A stretch of DNA of 6,948 nucleotides from an uncultured Clostridium sp. (GCA_947062645.1 CAMSQT010000056.1:1-6948), one strand, 5' to 3'. Shown: positions 1 to 6,444, counted from the stretch's first letter. The notes: generated by a model from the sequence alone, not told the origin. Numbers and translations are program-made.

Positions 1-47
1 CTACACTCGATCCAACACTCTTTCCCTACACGACGCTCTTCCGATCT
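1..47 (+). other. Library adapter, left end (not biological)
   Basis: Positions 15-47 are the standard Illumina TruSeq Read-1 adapter, ending in the familiar CTCTTCCGATCT. Positions 4-14 are an additional short primer or tag. Positions 4-47 are the exact reverse complement of 6905-6948, as expected when the same adapter is ligated to both ends of one long fragment, for example in a synthetic long-read or amplified long-insert library. Biological sequence begins at about 48. Confidence 0.97.
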
Positions 48-797
48 GTCAACGACATAAATGATTTTAAAAGAGTAGAAGGATATCTAAATAGTACTTT
101 ACAGAGTTTAACAAATTATAGTGAACCATTTTTAAATGGATATAGTGAAGAAAAAAGTGACTATGATGCTATGAAAAAAAGCATAGAAAGTAACCATGGA
201 TTCTATATAGGAAGATATGAGGCAGGAAAAGAAAATAATGAAGTCGTTATTAAAAAAGATGCAATAGTCTATAATGGTCTTCCTTGGGGCAATAGCATGA
301 CAGATATAAATGGAAATACAGGAGCTGTAAAAGTAGCAAAAGAATTTGCAAGCAATAACAAATATAACGGTGTTACAAGTACATTGTGTTATTCCATACA
401 ATGGGATACAGCATTAAAATTTATTGATTCAGGATATACAGGATTTGCAAAAGATAGCAGTAAACAAGGCTGGTACAACGATAACTTTAACAATAAAGAA
501 GGTGGGAATACAACAACAAACCCAGATCATAAAACAGGAATAGACTTAATTTATGCAGAAAATCCCAATAAAATAGCAAATAGACAAAAAAATATTTATG
601 ATATGGCAGGAAACGTTTTTGAATGGGTTATAGAAGCTCATGGAACTGAACAACGTGTTCGTCGAGGGGGAACTTACAGCGACGATGGGGTGAGCAGTCC
701 AGCTTCTAATCGTAGCAGTGGTACTCCTGTCTATGACCACGTTGACCGTGGTTTCCGCATTGCCTTATACTTGCAAGACAAAACAGCAACTCAATAA
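48..797 (+). CDS. FGE-sulfatase/C-type-lectin-fold protein, 5'-truncated; candidate DGR variable protein
   Basis: The frame is open from the first biological base, so the N-terminus lies outside the window; 249 residues remain and the stop is TAA. An internal ATG at 171 opens the same frame but is not the true start. What is seen: a formylglycine-generating-enzyme (SUMF1-like) fold with FYIGRYEAG near fragment residue 53, IYDMAGNVFEWV near 183, RRGGTY near 205, ASNRSSG near 219 and a terminal RGFRIALYL. The fragment has only one cysteine (in STLCYS), so the paired active-site cysteines of true formylglycine-generating enzymes are missing. A ligand-binding rather than catalytic role is therefore likely. 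Known of the family: this fold is the usual target of diversity-generating retroelements, with the variable residues just before a C-terminal GFR motif. The 3' end here has that layout. In related gut Bacillota such domains are often attached to a surface or prepilin-like N-terminus, which cannot be checked here. The ligand is unknown. Confidence 0.85.
   Translation, partial: VNDINDFKRVEGYLNSTLQSLTNYSEPFLNGYSEEKSDYDAMKKSIESNHGFYIGRYEAGKENNEVVIKKDAIVYNGLPWGNSMTDINGNTGAVKVAKEFASNNKYNGVTSTLCYSIQWDTALKFIDSGYTGFAKDSSKQGWYNDNFNNKEGGNTTTNPDHKTGIDLIYAENPNKIANRQKNIYDMAGNVFEWVIEAHGTEQRVRRGGTYSDDGVSSPASNRSSGTPVYDHVDRGFRIALYLQDKTATQ
660..764 (+). repeat. Candidate DGR variable region (VR)
   Basis: Within 661-770, by hand count, A makes up about 20% and G+C about 54%; the 481-540 part of the same gene has about 53% A. 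Two codon runs, 675-698 and 714-746, consist mostly of NNY codons (TAC AGC GAC GAT, AGC AGT, then AGC AGT GGT ACT CCT GTC TAT GAC CAC GTT GAC). Each could arise from an AAC or AAT template codon by substitution at adenines only, the hallmark of DGR mutagenic homing. The run ends at CGT GGT TTC CGC ATT GCC (RGFRIA), the usual position of the mutagenic-homing initiation site. The exact limits need the template repeat, which is not in this window. Confidence 0.68.
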
Positions 798-817
798 AAT
801 CACAACCGAACAAATCG

Positions 818-863
818 ATAAGTTCGAAAAAATCATATAAAATATTGATTTTTTCGAACTTAT
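818..863 (+). repeat. 18-bp perfect inverted repeat (hairpin) after the lectin-fold gene
   Basis: Arms 818-835 and 846-863 are perfectly complementary around a 10-nt AT-only loop. The left arm carries an A6 run and the right arm a T6 run, so the stem ends in an A/T-rich stretch. No U-tract directly follows the right arm, so it is not a textbook Rho-independent terminator, though it may still end transcription from the lectin-fold gene. Its right arm overlaps the -35 and spacer of the promoter for the next gene. Bacteriophage DGRs carry a hairpin just downstream of the variable region that aids homing. This one lies about 50 bp beyond the presumed region end and is AT-rich, so that role is speculative. 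Confidence 0.7.
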
Positions 864-873
864 TTGTTATAAT
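845..873 (+). promoter_or_regulatory. Sigma-A-type promoter for the DUF4143 ATPase
   Basis: A TTGATT -35 element (845-850), a 17-bp spacer and a perfect TATAAT -10 (868-873) preceded by TGT (865-867, extended -10) lie just upstream of the ATPase gene. Transcription would start near 880. A strong AGGAGG ribosome binding site at 881-886 sits 7 nt before the ATG. The gene is therefore probably transcribed on its own rather than only by readthrough. Confidence 0.7.
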
Positions 874-893
874 AAGAAAAAGGAGGAATTCCT

Positions 894-2186
894 ATGAAAA
901 GAGAAATCATAAACCAATTGATAAAATGGAAAGAAGAAAAAAACAGAAAACCATTAATTATTCATGGTGCAAGACAAGTCGGTAAAACTTACATTGTTAA
1001 AGAATTTGGGAAAAACTATTATGACAATGTAATCTATGTAAATTTTGAGACCAATCAAGAATTAAGTTTGCAAATAGCAGAAAGCATTGATGCCAAATAT
1101 ATTATAAATAAACTAGAATTATTTTATGGTGAAAAAATTTTACCTAAAAAAACATTAATCTTTTTTGACGAAATACAAGCAAACGAAAGAGCCTTAACAT
1201 CTCTAAAATACTTTTGTGAAGAGGCAAATGAATATCATGTAATAGCAGCAGGTTCCTTATTAGGAATCGCCATCAATAGAGAAAACTATTCATTTCCTGT
1301 AGGAAAAGTGAAAATGATAAATATGTATCCATTATCTTTCAAAGAATTTCTAATAGCAATTGGCAGAGAAAATCTAATAGAAGAAATACAAAAACATTTT
1401 GAAACAAACGAAAAAATGGAAAATACCATTCATGAATTATGCTTAGAATTGTATCGAACCTATTTAGTAGTGGGTGGAATGCCAGAAGTTGTACAACTTT
1501 ATTTAGATGAGCAAAAAGTAATTAGTAGTATAGATGTACAATCACAAATTTTACAATCTTACGAAAGAGATATGACAAAATATGCAAGCAATAATTTATC
1601 AAACCGTATCATATCAGCATTTGATTCTATTCCTGTACAACTAGCAAAAGAGAATCAAAAATTCCAATACAAAGTAGTGGCAAAAGGTGGAACATCTAGT
1701 CTATTTGGAGAAGCTATACTATGGCTAAAAAATAGTGGAATAGTAAACCAAATTTATAAAGCAAATGCAGAACTACCATTAGAAATGCATAAGGACTTGT
1801 CTGCTTTTAAATTATATATGAGCGATGTAGGGCTATTTGTCAATAAAGCAAGATACCCTCTTTATTTGATTGACTTAAAAAGTAAACCCATTATGATTTC
1901 TATGGGACCATTAACCGAAAACTATGTAGCAAATGAATTAAGAATAAACGGATATGAACTATATTATTGGGAATCAAATGGCAAGGCAGAATTAGATTTT
2001 ATGATTCAGAAAGATACTAATATTATACCAATTGAAGTAAAATCAAGTACCAATACAAAAGCTAGAAGTTTAGACTTATTTAAGAAGTTATATCATCCTA
2101 AATACGCTATTAGAATTTCGGAAAAAAATTTTGGACTAGAAAATAATATCAAATCAGTGCCATTATATGGAGTATTTTGTATATGA
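894..2186 (+). CDS. AAA-type ATPase with DUF4143 C-terminal domain
   Basis: 430 residues, the usual length for the AAA_14/DUF4143 family. The ATG is fixed by AGGAGG 7 nt upstream. Seen: Walker A GARQVGKT at residues 25-32; Walker B LIFFDEIQ with D92 and E93; a sensor-like AAGSLLG near 119-125; and a middle region with the family's RTYLVVGGMPEVV and YERDMTKYAS segments. Near the C-terminus, E366-L-D368 followed by E381-V-K383 matches the PD-(D/E)xK nuclease-like core found in many members. Family knowledge: these proteins are abundant and multicopy in anaerobes and their biological role is not settled; proposals include DNA-linked or defence-associated roles. It has its own promoter and ends in TGA. 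No CGG codon occurs in frame. It lies between a candidate DGR target gene and minD, so it may be part of an accessory insertion. Confidence is high for the family and low for function. Confidence 0.92.
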   Translation: MKREIINQLIKWKEEKNRKPLIIHGARQVGKTYIVKEFGKNYYDNVIYVNFETNQELSLQIAESIDAKYIINKLELFYGEKILPKKTLIFFDEIQANERALTSLKYFCEEANEYHVIAAGSLLGIAINRENYSFPVGKVKMINMYPLSFKEFLIAIGRENLIEEIQKHFETNEKMENTIHELCLELYRTYLVVGGMPEVVQLYLDEQKVISSIDVQSQILQSYERDMTKYASNNLSNRIISAFDSIPVQLAKENQKFQYKVVAKGGTSSLFGEAILWLKNSGIVNQIYKANAELPLEMHKDLSAFKLYMSDVGLFVNKARYPLYLIDLKSKPIMISMGPLTENYVANELRINGYELYYWESNGKAELDFMIQKDTNIIPIEVKSSTNTKARSLDLFKKLYHPKYAIRISEKNFGLENNIKSVPLYGVFCI

Positions 2187-2227
2187 AAAATTGTAATAAT
2201 TTTGTAACAATTTAGAAATATTTTTGT

Positions 2228-2265
2228 TATAATTGATTGACTTTTTTTCCAATTTGCTATATCAT
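2228..2265 (+). promoter_or_regulatory. Promoter region of the minD cluster (two candidates)
   Basis: Candidate 1: -35 TTGACT (2237-2242), 17-bp spacer, -10 TATCAT (2260-2265), five of six matches in the -10. Candidate 2: an extended -10, TGTTATAAT (2225-2233), with TATAAT at 2228-2233 but no convincing -35; it resembles the -10 before the ATPase gene. Candidate 1 would start transcription near 2272, downstream of the ATG at 2270, which supports translation starting at 2300 instead. The 113 bp between the ATPase stop and minD hold nothing else except a weak 7-bp inverted repeat (2188-2194 with 2207-2213). Confidence 0.6.
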
Positions 2266-2299
2266 ATAGATGTTAAAAAAAGAAGGGAATGAAAAAAAC

Positions 2300-3094
2300 A
2301 TGGGAGAAGTAATCGTAATCACATCAGGAAAAGGTGGAGTAGGAAAAACAACAACAACAGCCAACTTAGGCTCAAGTTTAGCAGTAGAAGGAAAAAAAGT
2401 AGTATTAATCGATACCGACATAGGTCTTCGTAACTTAGATGTTGTTATGGGATTAGAAAATAGAATTGTCTATGACATTGTAGATGTTGTAGAAGAAAAA
2501 TGTAAATTAAGACAAGCCCTAATAAAAGATAAAAGATTTAAAGAACTATACTTATTACCAGCAGCACAAACCAGAGATAAAAGTGCTGTCAATGAAGAGC
2601 AAATGAGAGGATTAGTAGAAAAACTAAAAGAAGAATTTGATTATATCCTAATCGATTGCCCTGCTGGAATTGAGCAAGGCTTTAAAAATGCAATTGCAGG
2701 AGCAAACCGTGCCATTGTAGTAACCACAGCAGAAATATCAGCCATAAGAGATGCTGATAGAATTATTGGTTTACTAGAATCCTCTGAAATCAAAAACCCT
2801 GAATTAGTAATCAACAGAATCAGACCAAACATGGTAAAAAAAGGTGAAATGATGGATGTAGACGACATTGTAGACTTACTATCAATTGAATTAATAGGCG
2901 TTGTTCCAGACGACGAATACATCATTACACAAACCAACAAAGGAGAGCCAGTCATTCAAAACAAAAAAGCACCATCTGGAAAAGCCTACATCGAAATTGC
3001 TAAAAGAGTACTAGGAGAAAAAATCGAAGTAACCATTCCAGGAGTAGAAAAAGGTTTTTTTGCAAAACTAAAAAGCTTATTCAAAAAACAATAA
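2300..3094 (+). CDS. minD: Septum site-determining ATPase MinD
   Basis: 264 residues from ATG 2300, typical for MinD. An in-frame ATG at 2270 would add ten lysine-rich residues not typical of the family and lies upstream of the predicted transcription start. AGAAGGGA (2281-2288) serves ATG 2300. Seen: deviant Walker A with signature lysine (residues 10-17, K11 and K16), LIDTDIGLRNLD (switch I, 36-47), LIDCPAG with D119 (Walker B/switch II), and a C-terminal amphipathic helix GFFAKLKSLFKK (~252-263), the membrane-targeting sequence. Known role: ATP-bound dimers bind the membrane, recruit the FtsZ inhibitor MinC, and are released by MinE-stimulated hydrolysis, which places the division septum at mid-cell. 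minE follows after 24 nt. The usual upstream minC is not here; the DUF4143 ATPase occupies that place. Confidence 0.95.
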   Translation: MGEVIVITSGKGGVGKTTTTANLGSSLAVEGKKVVLIDTDIGLRNLDVVMGLENRIVYDIVDVVEEKCKLRQALIKDKRFKELYLLPAAQTRDKSAVNEEQMRGLVEKLKEEFDYILIDCPAGIEQGFKNAIAGANRAIVVTTAEISAIRDADRIIGLLESSEIKNPELVINRIRPNMVKKGEMMDVDDIVDLLSIELIGVVPDDEYIITQTNKGEPVIQNKKAPSGKAYIEIAKRVLGEKIEVTIPGVEKGFFAKLKSLFKKQ

Positions 3095-3118
3095 TTAGTT
3101 TGGGGGTAAAAGACGACA

Positions 3119-3670
3119 ATGTTTGAAAACATAATGAAAATATTTAAAAAATTAAACAAAAAAGACAAAAACACAAGTAGTAACACATCCAAAGAGGCAG
3201 CCAAAGAAAGACTACATTTAGTTTTGATGCAAGATAGAGCCAATGTTTCAGCAGACTTTTTAGAACTAATGAAGCAAGAAATTATTGACGTCATTAAAAA
3301 GTATATTGATATCGACGAAAGAGCCATTGATGTAAGACTTACCAACAAAGAAAATGAAGATGGAACCAATGGGGCCCCTGCTTTATATGCCAACATTCCG
3401 ATTATCAACATAAAAAATGAGACTAAAAAACTAGAGGTAAAACAAACTGAGCCAAGCAATAGCAGTGATAAACAAGAAGAAAACATAAATGAGCAAGAGA
3501 CTTCTAATAAAAACGAAATAGAACCTGTAGAAGAGATAGAAAAGCCAGATACAGCAGATAAAGAGGAGCAAAGCCAAGAAGAAAAGCAAGAAGTAGAAAA
3601 AATAGAAGAAATAGAAGATAAAAACGAAGAAAGAAATCAAACAGAAGAAGAACTTAAATCAAAAAATTAA
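3119..3670 (+). CDS. minE: MinE with a long acidic C-terminal extension
   Basis: 183 residues, about twice the usual ~90 for MinE. Residues 1-12 (MFENIMKIFKKL) form an amphipathic membrane-binding start. Residues ~29-98 are the MinE core: AKERLHLVLMQDRA (MinD-activating segment), then FLELMKQEIIDVIKKYIDID and the strand LYANIPI that ends the topological-specificity domain. Residues 100-183 are a low-complexity tail with 26 Glu and 4 Asp among 84 residues, about 12 Lys and almost no large hydrophobics. It is probably disordered, and repeated EE/EEIE patches suggest partial helix. MinE stimulates MinD ATPase and drives Min redistribution. The tail has no known function in the family. A GGGGGT ribosome binding site (3102-3107) lies 11 nt before the ATG. 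rodA begins 18 nt after the stop. Confidence 0.93.
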   Translation: MFENIMKIFKKLNKKDKNTSSNTSKEAAKERLHLVLMQDRANVSADFLELMKQEIIDVIKKYIDIDERAIDVRLTNKENEDGTNGAPALYANIPIINIKNETKKLEVKQTEPSNSSDKQEENINEQETSNKNEIEPVEEIEKPDTADKEEQSQEEKQEVEKIEEIEDKNEERNQTEEELKSKN

Positions 3671-3688
3671 GAGTAAAAGAGTGATTTA

Positions 3689-4797
3689 ATGAGAAAAAGA
3701 GAATTGAAAAATATTGAGTGGAGTATCGGAATTATTGCAATAATTCTATGTGTTATAGGCTTAGTTGCATTATTTTCTGCCACGCAAGAAGCTGAGTATG
3801 ATGAATTTAATAAACAATGTATATGGCTTATCGTAAGTACAATAATAGGCATAATTGTAATGCTAATTGATTACAAATCAATCTTAAAAATGTCACCTAT
3901 TTTTTATGGCATTTTTATTTTATTATTGATTGCCGTTTTATTTACACCACCAGTAAATGGTGCTACTAGTTGGTTTGATATTGGATTTTTTTCTTTCCAA
4001 CCGGGAGAATTTGCTAAAATATTTGTTATTCTATTTTTAACCTATGCTATATCTAAAATACAGCAAAGAGATAAAAAAAATATCAACAAACCTATTAAGC
4101 TATTAATTTTATTAGCAATACTTGGTTTACCAGTAGTACTAATTATAAAACAACCAGACTACGGTACAGCAGCAGCCTATCTAGTAGCCATTATATTTAT
4201 GCTAATAACAGCAGGAATAGACAAAAAGTATATTATAAGTGCTGTTATATTAGTAGCAATAGCAGTACCAGTTTTGTATAACTTTATCTTACCAGAACAT
4301 GCCAAACAAAGAATTGATATCTTCCTAAATCCAGAATCAGACCCTCGTGGATCAGGTTACAACATCATTCAATCTAAACTTGCTATCCGGAGCAGGAGGC
4401 CTAACAGGAATGGGATTATTAAAAGGAAACCAAACACAATTAGGTTTCTTATATCCCAAAACAACAGACTTTATTTTTGCTGTTATTGGAGAAGAAATGG
4501 GATTTATCGTAGCTGGCACGGTAATCATACTCTATGTAGTATTTATAACCAAATGTCTCTATGTAGCCAAAACAGCAAAAGACGAAGAAGGTTCATTAAT
4601 TGTAGCAGGAATAACACGGAATATTTGTATTCCACATGTTAGAAAATATAGGAATGGTAATGGGACTATTACCAATTACAGGAGTACCACTTCCGTTTAT
4701 CAGTTATGGAGGAAGTTCTTTAATTACAAACTTTATCTGCATTGGAATCGTATTAAATATAAGTAGTAAAAGGCAAAAAACGATATTTGTAAAATAG
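3689..4797 (+). CDS. rodA: RodA, SEDS peptidoglycan glycosyltransferase; needs two +1 frameshifts
   Basis: Read straight, the frame from ATG 3689 ends at 4642. If one base is skipped at the CGG codons 4388-4390 and 4617-4619, a complete 368-residue RodA results, ending in TAG at 4795-4797. Segments: 3689-4387 (residues 1-233), 4389-4616 (234-309), 4618-4797 (310-368). Seen: multiple hydrophobic helices; WFDIGFFSFQPGEFAKI (~95-111); KQPDYGTAAAYL; NPESDPRGSGYNIIQSKLAI; after the first shift GAGGLTGMGLLKGNQTQLGF and TTDFIFAVIGEE with the family aspartate; after the second ENIGMVMGLLPITGVPLPFI then SYGGSS. These match RodA rather than FtsW in the ESDP-GYNIIQSKLAIG segment. RodA polymerises lipid II into glycan strands with a partner class-B PBP during side-wall elongation. 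Its place after minE matches the common Clostridia mre-min-rodA order. No premature stop occurs within the segments, so decay is unlikely. Confidence 0.9.
4388..4390 (+). other. +1 frameshift site 1 in rodA (in-frame CGG)
   Basis: Codons read GCT ATC CGG A. Skipping one C gives GCT ATC GGA GCA GGA GGC (A I G A G G), exactly the conserved QSKLAIGAGG region of RodA. The zero frame after CGG gives an arginine-rich, non-family sequence. The same hexamer ATCGGA, without the extra C, is intact at 3725-3730 in the same gene. Confidence 0.85.
4617..4619 (+). other. +1 frameshift site 2 in rodA (in-frame CGG)
   Basis: In the second segment the codons read ATA ACA CGG A. Skipping the C gives ATA ACA GGA ATA TTT GTA TTC CAC (I T G I F V F H), which restores the conserved helix leading to ENIGM and the terminal PFISYGG motif. 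Without the shift, translation would stop at 4764-4766 and lack that motif. Confidence 0.83.
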
Positions 4798-4825
4798 TAG
4801 AGATTTGGATTTTAAGGAGCAAAAA

Positions 4826-5799
4826 ATGTACTTACATAAATTAAAAATAGGAAATGTAGAATTAGAAAATAATTTAATATTAGCACCAATGGCTGGCGTA
4901 ACAAACCAGCCTTTTCGAATGATATGCAAAACCTTTGAACCAGGTATGGTATGCACGGAAATGGCAAGTTCTAAAGCAATTTTTCATGACGACAAAAAGA
5001 CAAATCGATTACTAAATACAAAAGGGGAAAAAAGACCAATTAGTTTCCAAATATTTGGAAGTGACGAAGAAACAATGGGGTATGCAGCCAAATATGTAAG
5101 CCAAATGGCAGATATTGTAGATATTAATATGGGATGTCCTGCCCCTAAGGTAGTCAAAAATGGAGATGGTAGTAAACTTTTGCTAGATTTAGAGCAAGCC
5201 AAAAAAGTAATGGAAGCAGTTGTTAAAAATTCTACTGTGCCAGTTACTTTGAAATTTAGGAAAGGTTGGGACAAAGAAAACATTGTAGCAGTAGATTTAG
5301 CGAAAATAGCCCAAGAAGTAGGAATTTCAGCAATTACCATCCACCGGAAGAACCAGAACCGAATTTTATTCTGGAAAAGCAGATTGGGATATCATAAAGC
5401 AAGTAAAACAAGAAGTTACGATTCCTGTTATTGGAAATGGAGATGTAGTAGACGAAGAATCAGCCTTAAGAATGTTTCAAGAAACAGGAGTAGACCGGCA
5501 TCATGATAGGAAGAGGAAGTTTTGGAAACCCTTGGATTTTTAGAAAGATAGCACATTTTCTAACAACAGGCGAAAAATTAAAAGACCCTAGCTCAGAAGA
5601 AAAATTAGAAATCATAAAAAAACATATTAAATTAGCAGTAGAAGAAAAAGGCGAAATTGCAGTGAAAGAACTAAGAAAACACATTGCTTGGTATACAAAA
5701 AATTTAAAAAATTCAAGTGATTTTAGAAATAACATTAATCAAATAGAAACAGAGCAAGAGTTGCTCCAAAAAATAGAAGAATATTTTAAAACCCTATAA
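4826..5799 (+). CDS. dusB: tRNA-dihydrouridine synthase (DusB-like); needs two +1 frameshifts
   Basis: The start is ATG 4826, set by AAGGAG (4814-4819) 6 nt upstream; an in-frame TTG at 4805 has no such site. Skipping one base at CGG 5345-5347 and CGG 5496-5498 yields a 323-residue protein, the usual DusB length. Segments: 4826-5344 (residues 1-173), 5346-5495 (174-223), 5497-5799 (224-323). Seen: LAPMAGVTNQPFR FMN-site start (19-31), NMGCPAP with catalytic C104, NGDGSKLL, TLKFRKGW, AITIH then GRTRTEF across the first join, PVIGNGDV, and GVD then GIMIGRGSFGNPWIF across the second join, followed by the helical C-terminal tRNA-binding domain with KELRKHIAWYTK. The flavoenzyme reduces specific uridines in tRNA D-loops using NADPH. 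It starts 28 nt after the rodA stop, probably in the same transcript. Whether DusB or another Dus paralogue is less sure than the family. Confidence 0.9.
5345..5347 (+). other. +1 frameshift site 1 in dusB (in-frame CGG)
   Basis: Codons read ATT ACC ATC CAC CGG A. Skipping the C gives CAC GGA AGA ACC AGA (H G R T R), the near-invariant T-x-H-[GA]-R-T motif of Dus enzymes. Straight reading gives CAC CGG AAG AAC CAG and stops at about 5506. The intact hexamer CACGGA occurs at 4954-4959 in the same gene. Confidence 0.87.
5496..5498 (+). other. +1 frameshift site 2 in dusB (in-frame CGG)
   Basis: In the middle segment the codons read GGA GTA GAC CGG C. Skipping the C gives GAC GGC ATC ATG ATA GGA AGA GGA (D G I M I G R G), the conserved phosphate-binding G-[VI]-M-[IV]-G-R-G motif of Dus. 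Without the shift the frame ends at TAG 5541-5543. This is the only site followed by C (GGC) rather than A. Confidence 0.87.
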
Positions 5800-5841
5800 A
5801 ATAAAATGATAATAGATTTTTTTATTCTAGGGGGAATGATT

Positions 5842-6444
5842 TTGAAAAAGAAAAATATTATCATTTTAATAATAGGTGTATTAATAATAGGAATTATTAT
5901 ATTTTTTACATTTTTTAATAATAAAACGGCTAAAAATTTAAAAATTGGAAATAATACTAGTAGTCAAGAAATTGTAGATTACATTTTAAATATTAGTTCC
6001 TATCAAGCAACAGTAGAAGTAGAAATAAAAAGCAACAAAAATAACAATCGATATCTTTTAAAACAAGAGCAAAAAACGCCAGAAACAAGTTCACAAGAAG
6101 TTTTAGAGCCAAGCAATATAGCAGGCGTAAAAATAATAAAAGAAGGAAATCAATTAAAATTAGAAAATACAAAATTAAGTATAAGCTCTATTTTTGAAGA
6201 CTATCAATCGATAACAGACAGTAGTTTAGACTTAAACAGTTTTATCAAAAATTATAAAGAAGACAAAAATGCAAAATGGAAAGAACAAAATGACGAAATT
6301 ATTATGACCACCAAAACAGACAAGGAAGAAAAAACATTAAAAGTAAGCAGAAAAACAGGAAAACCAACTAAATTAGAAATAAAAGGGACGAACAAAAAAA
6401 GCGAAATTTACATATCCTATAATGAGGTAAATTTAAATAACTAA
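5842..6444 (+). CDS. Membrane-anchored GerS/LolA-like protein
   Basis: About 200 residues. I chose the TTG at 5842 because AGGGGG (5829-5834) lies 7 nt upstream of it; the ATG at 5836 is only 1 nt from that site, and the ATG at 5806 has no ribosome binding site. Seen: a KKK start and one hydrophobic helix (~5-25) without a lipobox cysteine, so a signal anchor facing outside; then an extracytoplasmic domain with SSYQATVEVEIKSNKNNNRY, a PSNIAGV turn, LDLNSFIKNYKE, KTGKPTKLEIKG and a terminal ISYNEVNLN. Alternating short strands of this type resemble the half-barrel of LolA-like proteins and the clostridial GerS-related proteins that partner with cell-wall enzymes in spore germination. The family assignment is by pattern recognition only. 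It lies 42 nt after dusB on the same strand, likely in the same operon. Function is unproven. Confidence 0.65.
   Translation: MKKKNIIILIIGVLIIGIIIFFTFFNNKTAKNLKIGNNTSSQEIVDYILNISSYQATVEVEIKSNKNNNRYLLKQEQKTPETSSQEVLEPSNIAGVKIIKEGNQLKLENTKLSISSIFEDYQSITDSSLDLNSFIKNYKEDKNAKWKEQNDEIIMTTKTDKEEKTLKVSRKTGKPTKLEIKGTNKKSEIYISYNEVNLNN

Noticed and set aside
2188..2213. Inverted repeat after the ATPase gene as a terminator
   Set aside because: Only 7 AT-rich base pairs with a 12-nt loop and no U-tract.
2270..2299. MinD start at ATG 2270
   Set aside because: It adds ten atypical residues, has no ribosome binding site, and overlaps the likely transcription start; ATG 2300 has a Shine-Dalgarno-like AGAAGGGA and gives the canonical MGEVIVITSGKGG start.
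2986..3486. Long minus-strand open frame across minD/minE
   Set aside because: Hydrophobic shadow frame opposite two well-supported genes; no ribosome binding site or family pattern.
4347..4766. Separate 139-residue protein starting at ATG 4347
   Set aside because: It is the middle frame of rodA; the family sequence begins only after the CGG at 4388 and the first residues are not RodA-like.
5503..5799. Separate 98-residue protein starting at ATG 5503
   Set aside because: It is the C-terminal part of the Dus enzyme, continuous with the upstream segments after the +1 shift at 5496.
3689..5799. rodA and dusB as decayed pseudogenes
   Set aside because: There are no stops or other lesions in the segments, all four lesions are of one exact type at CGG, and both products are otherwise complete and conserved housekeeping proteins.
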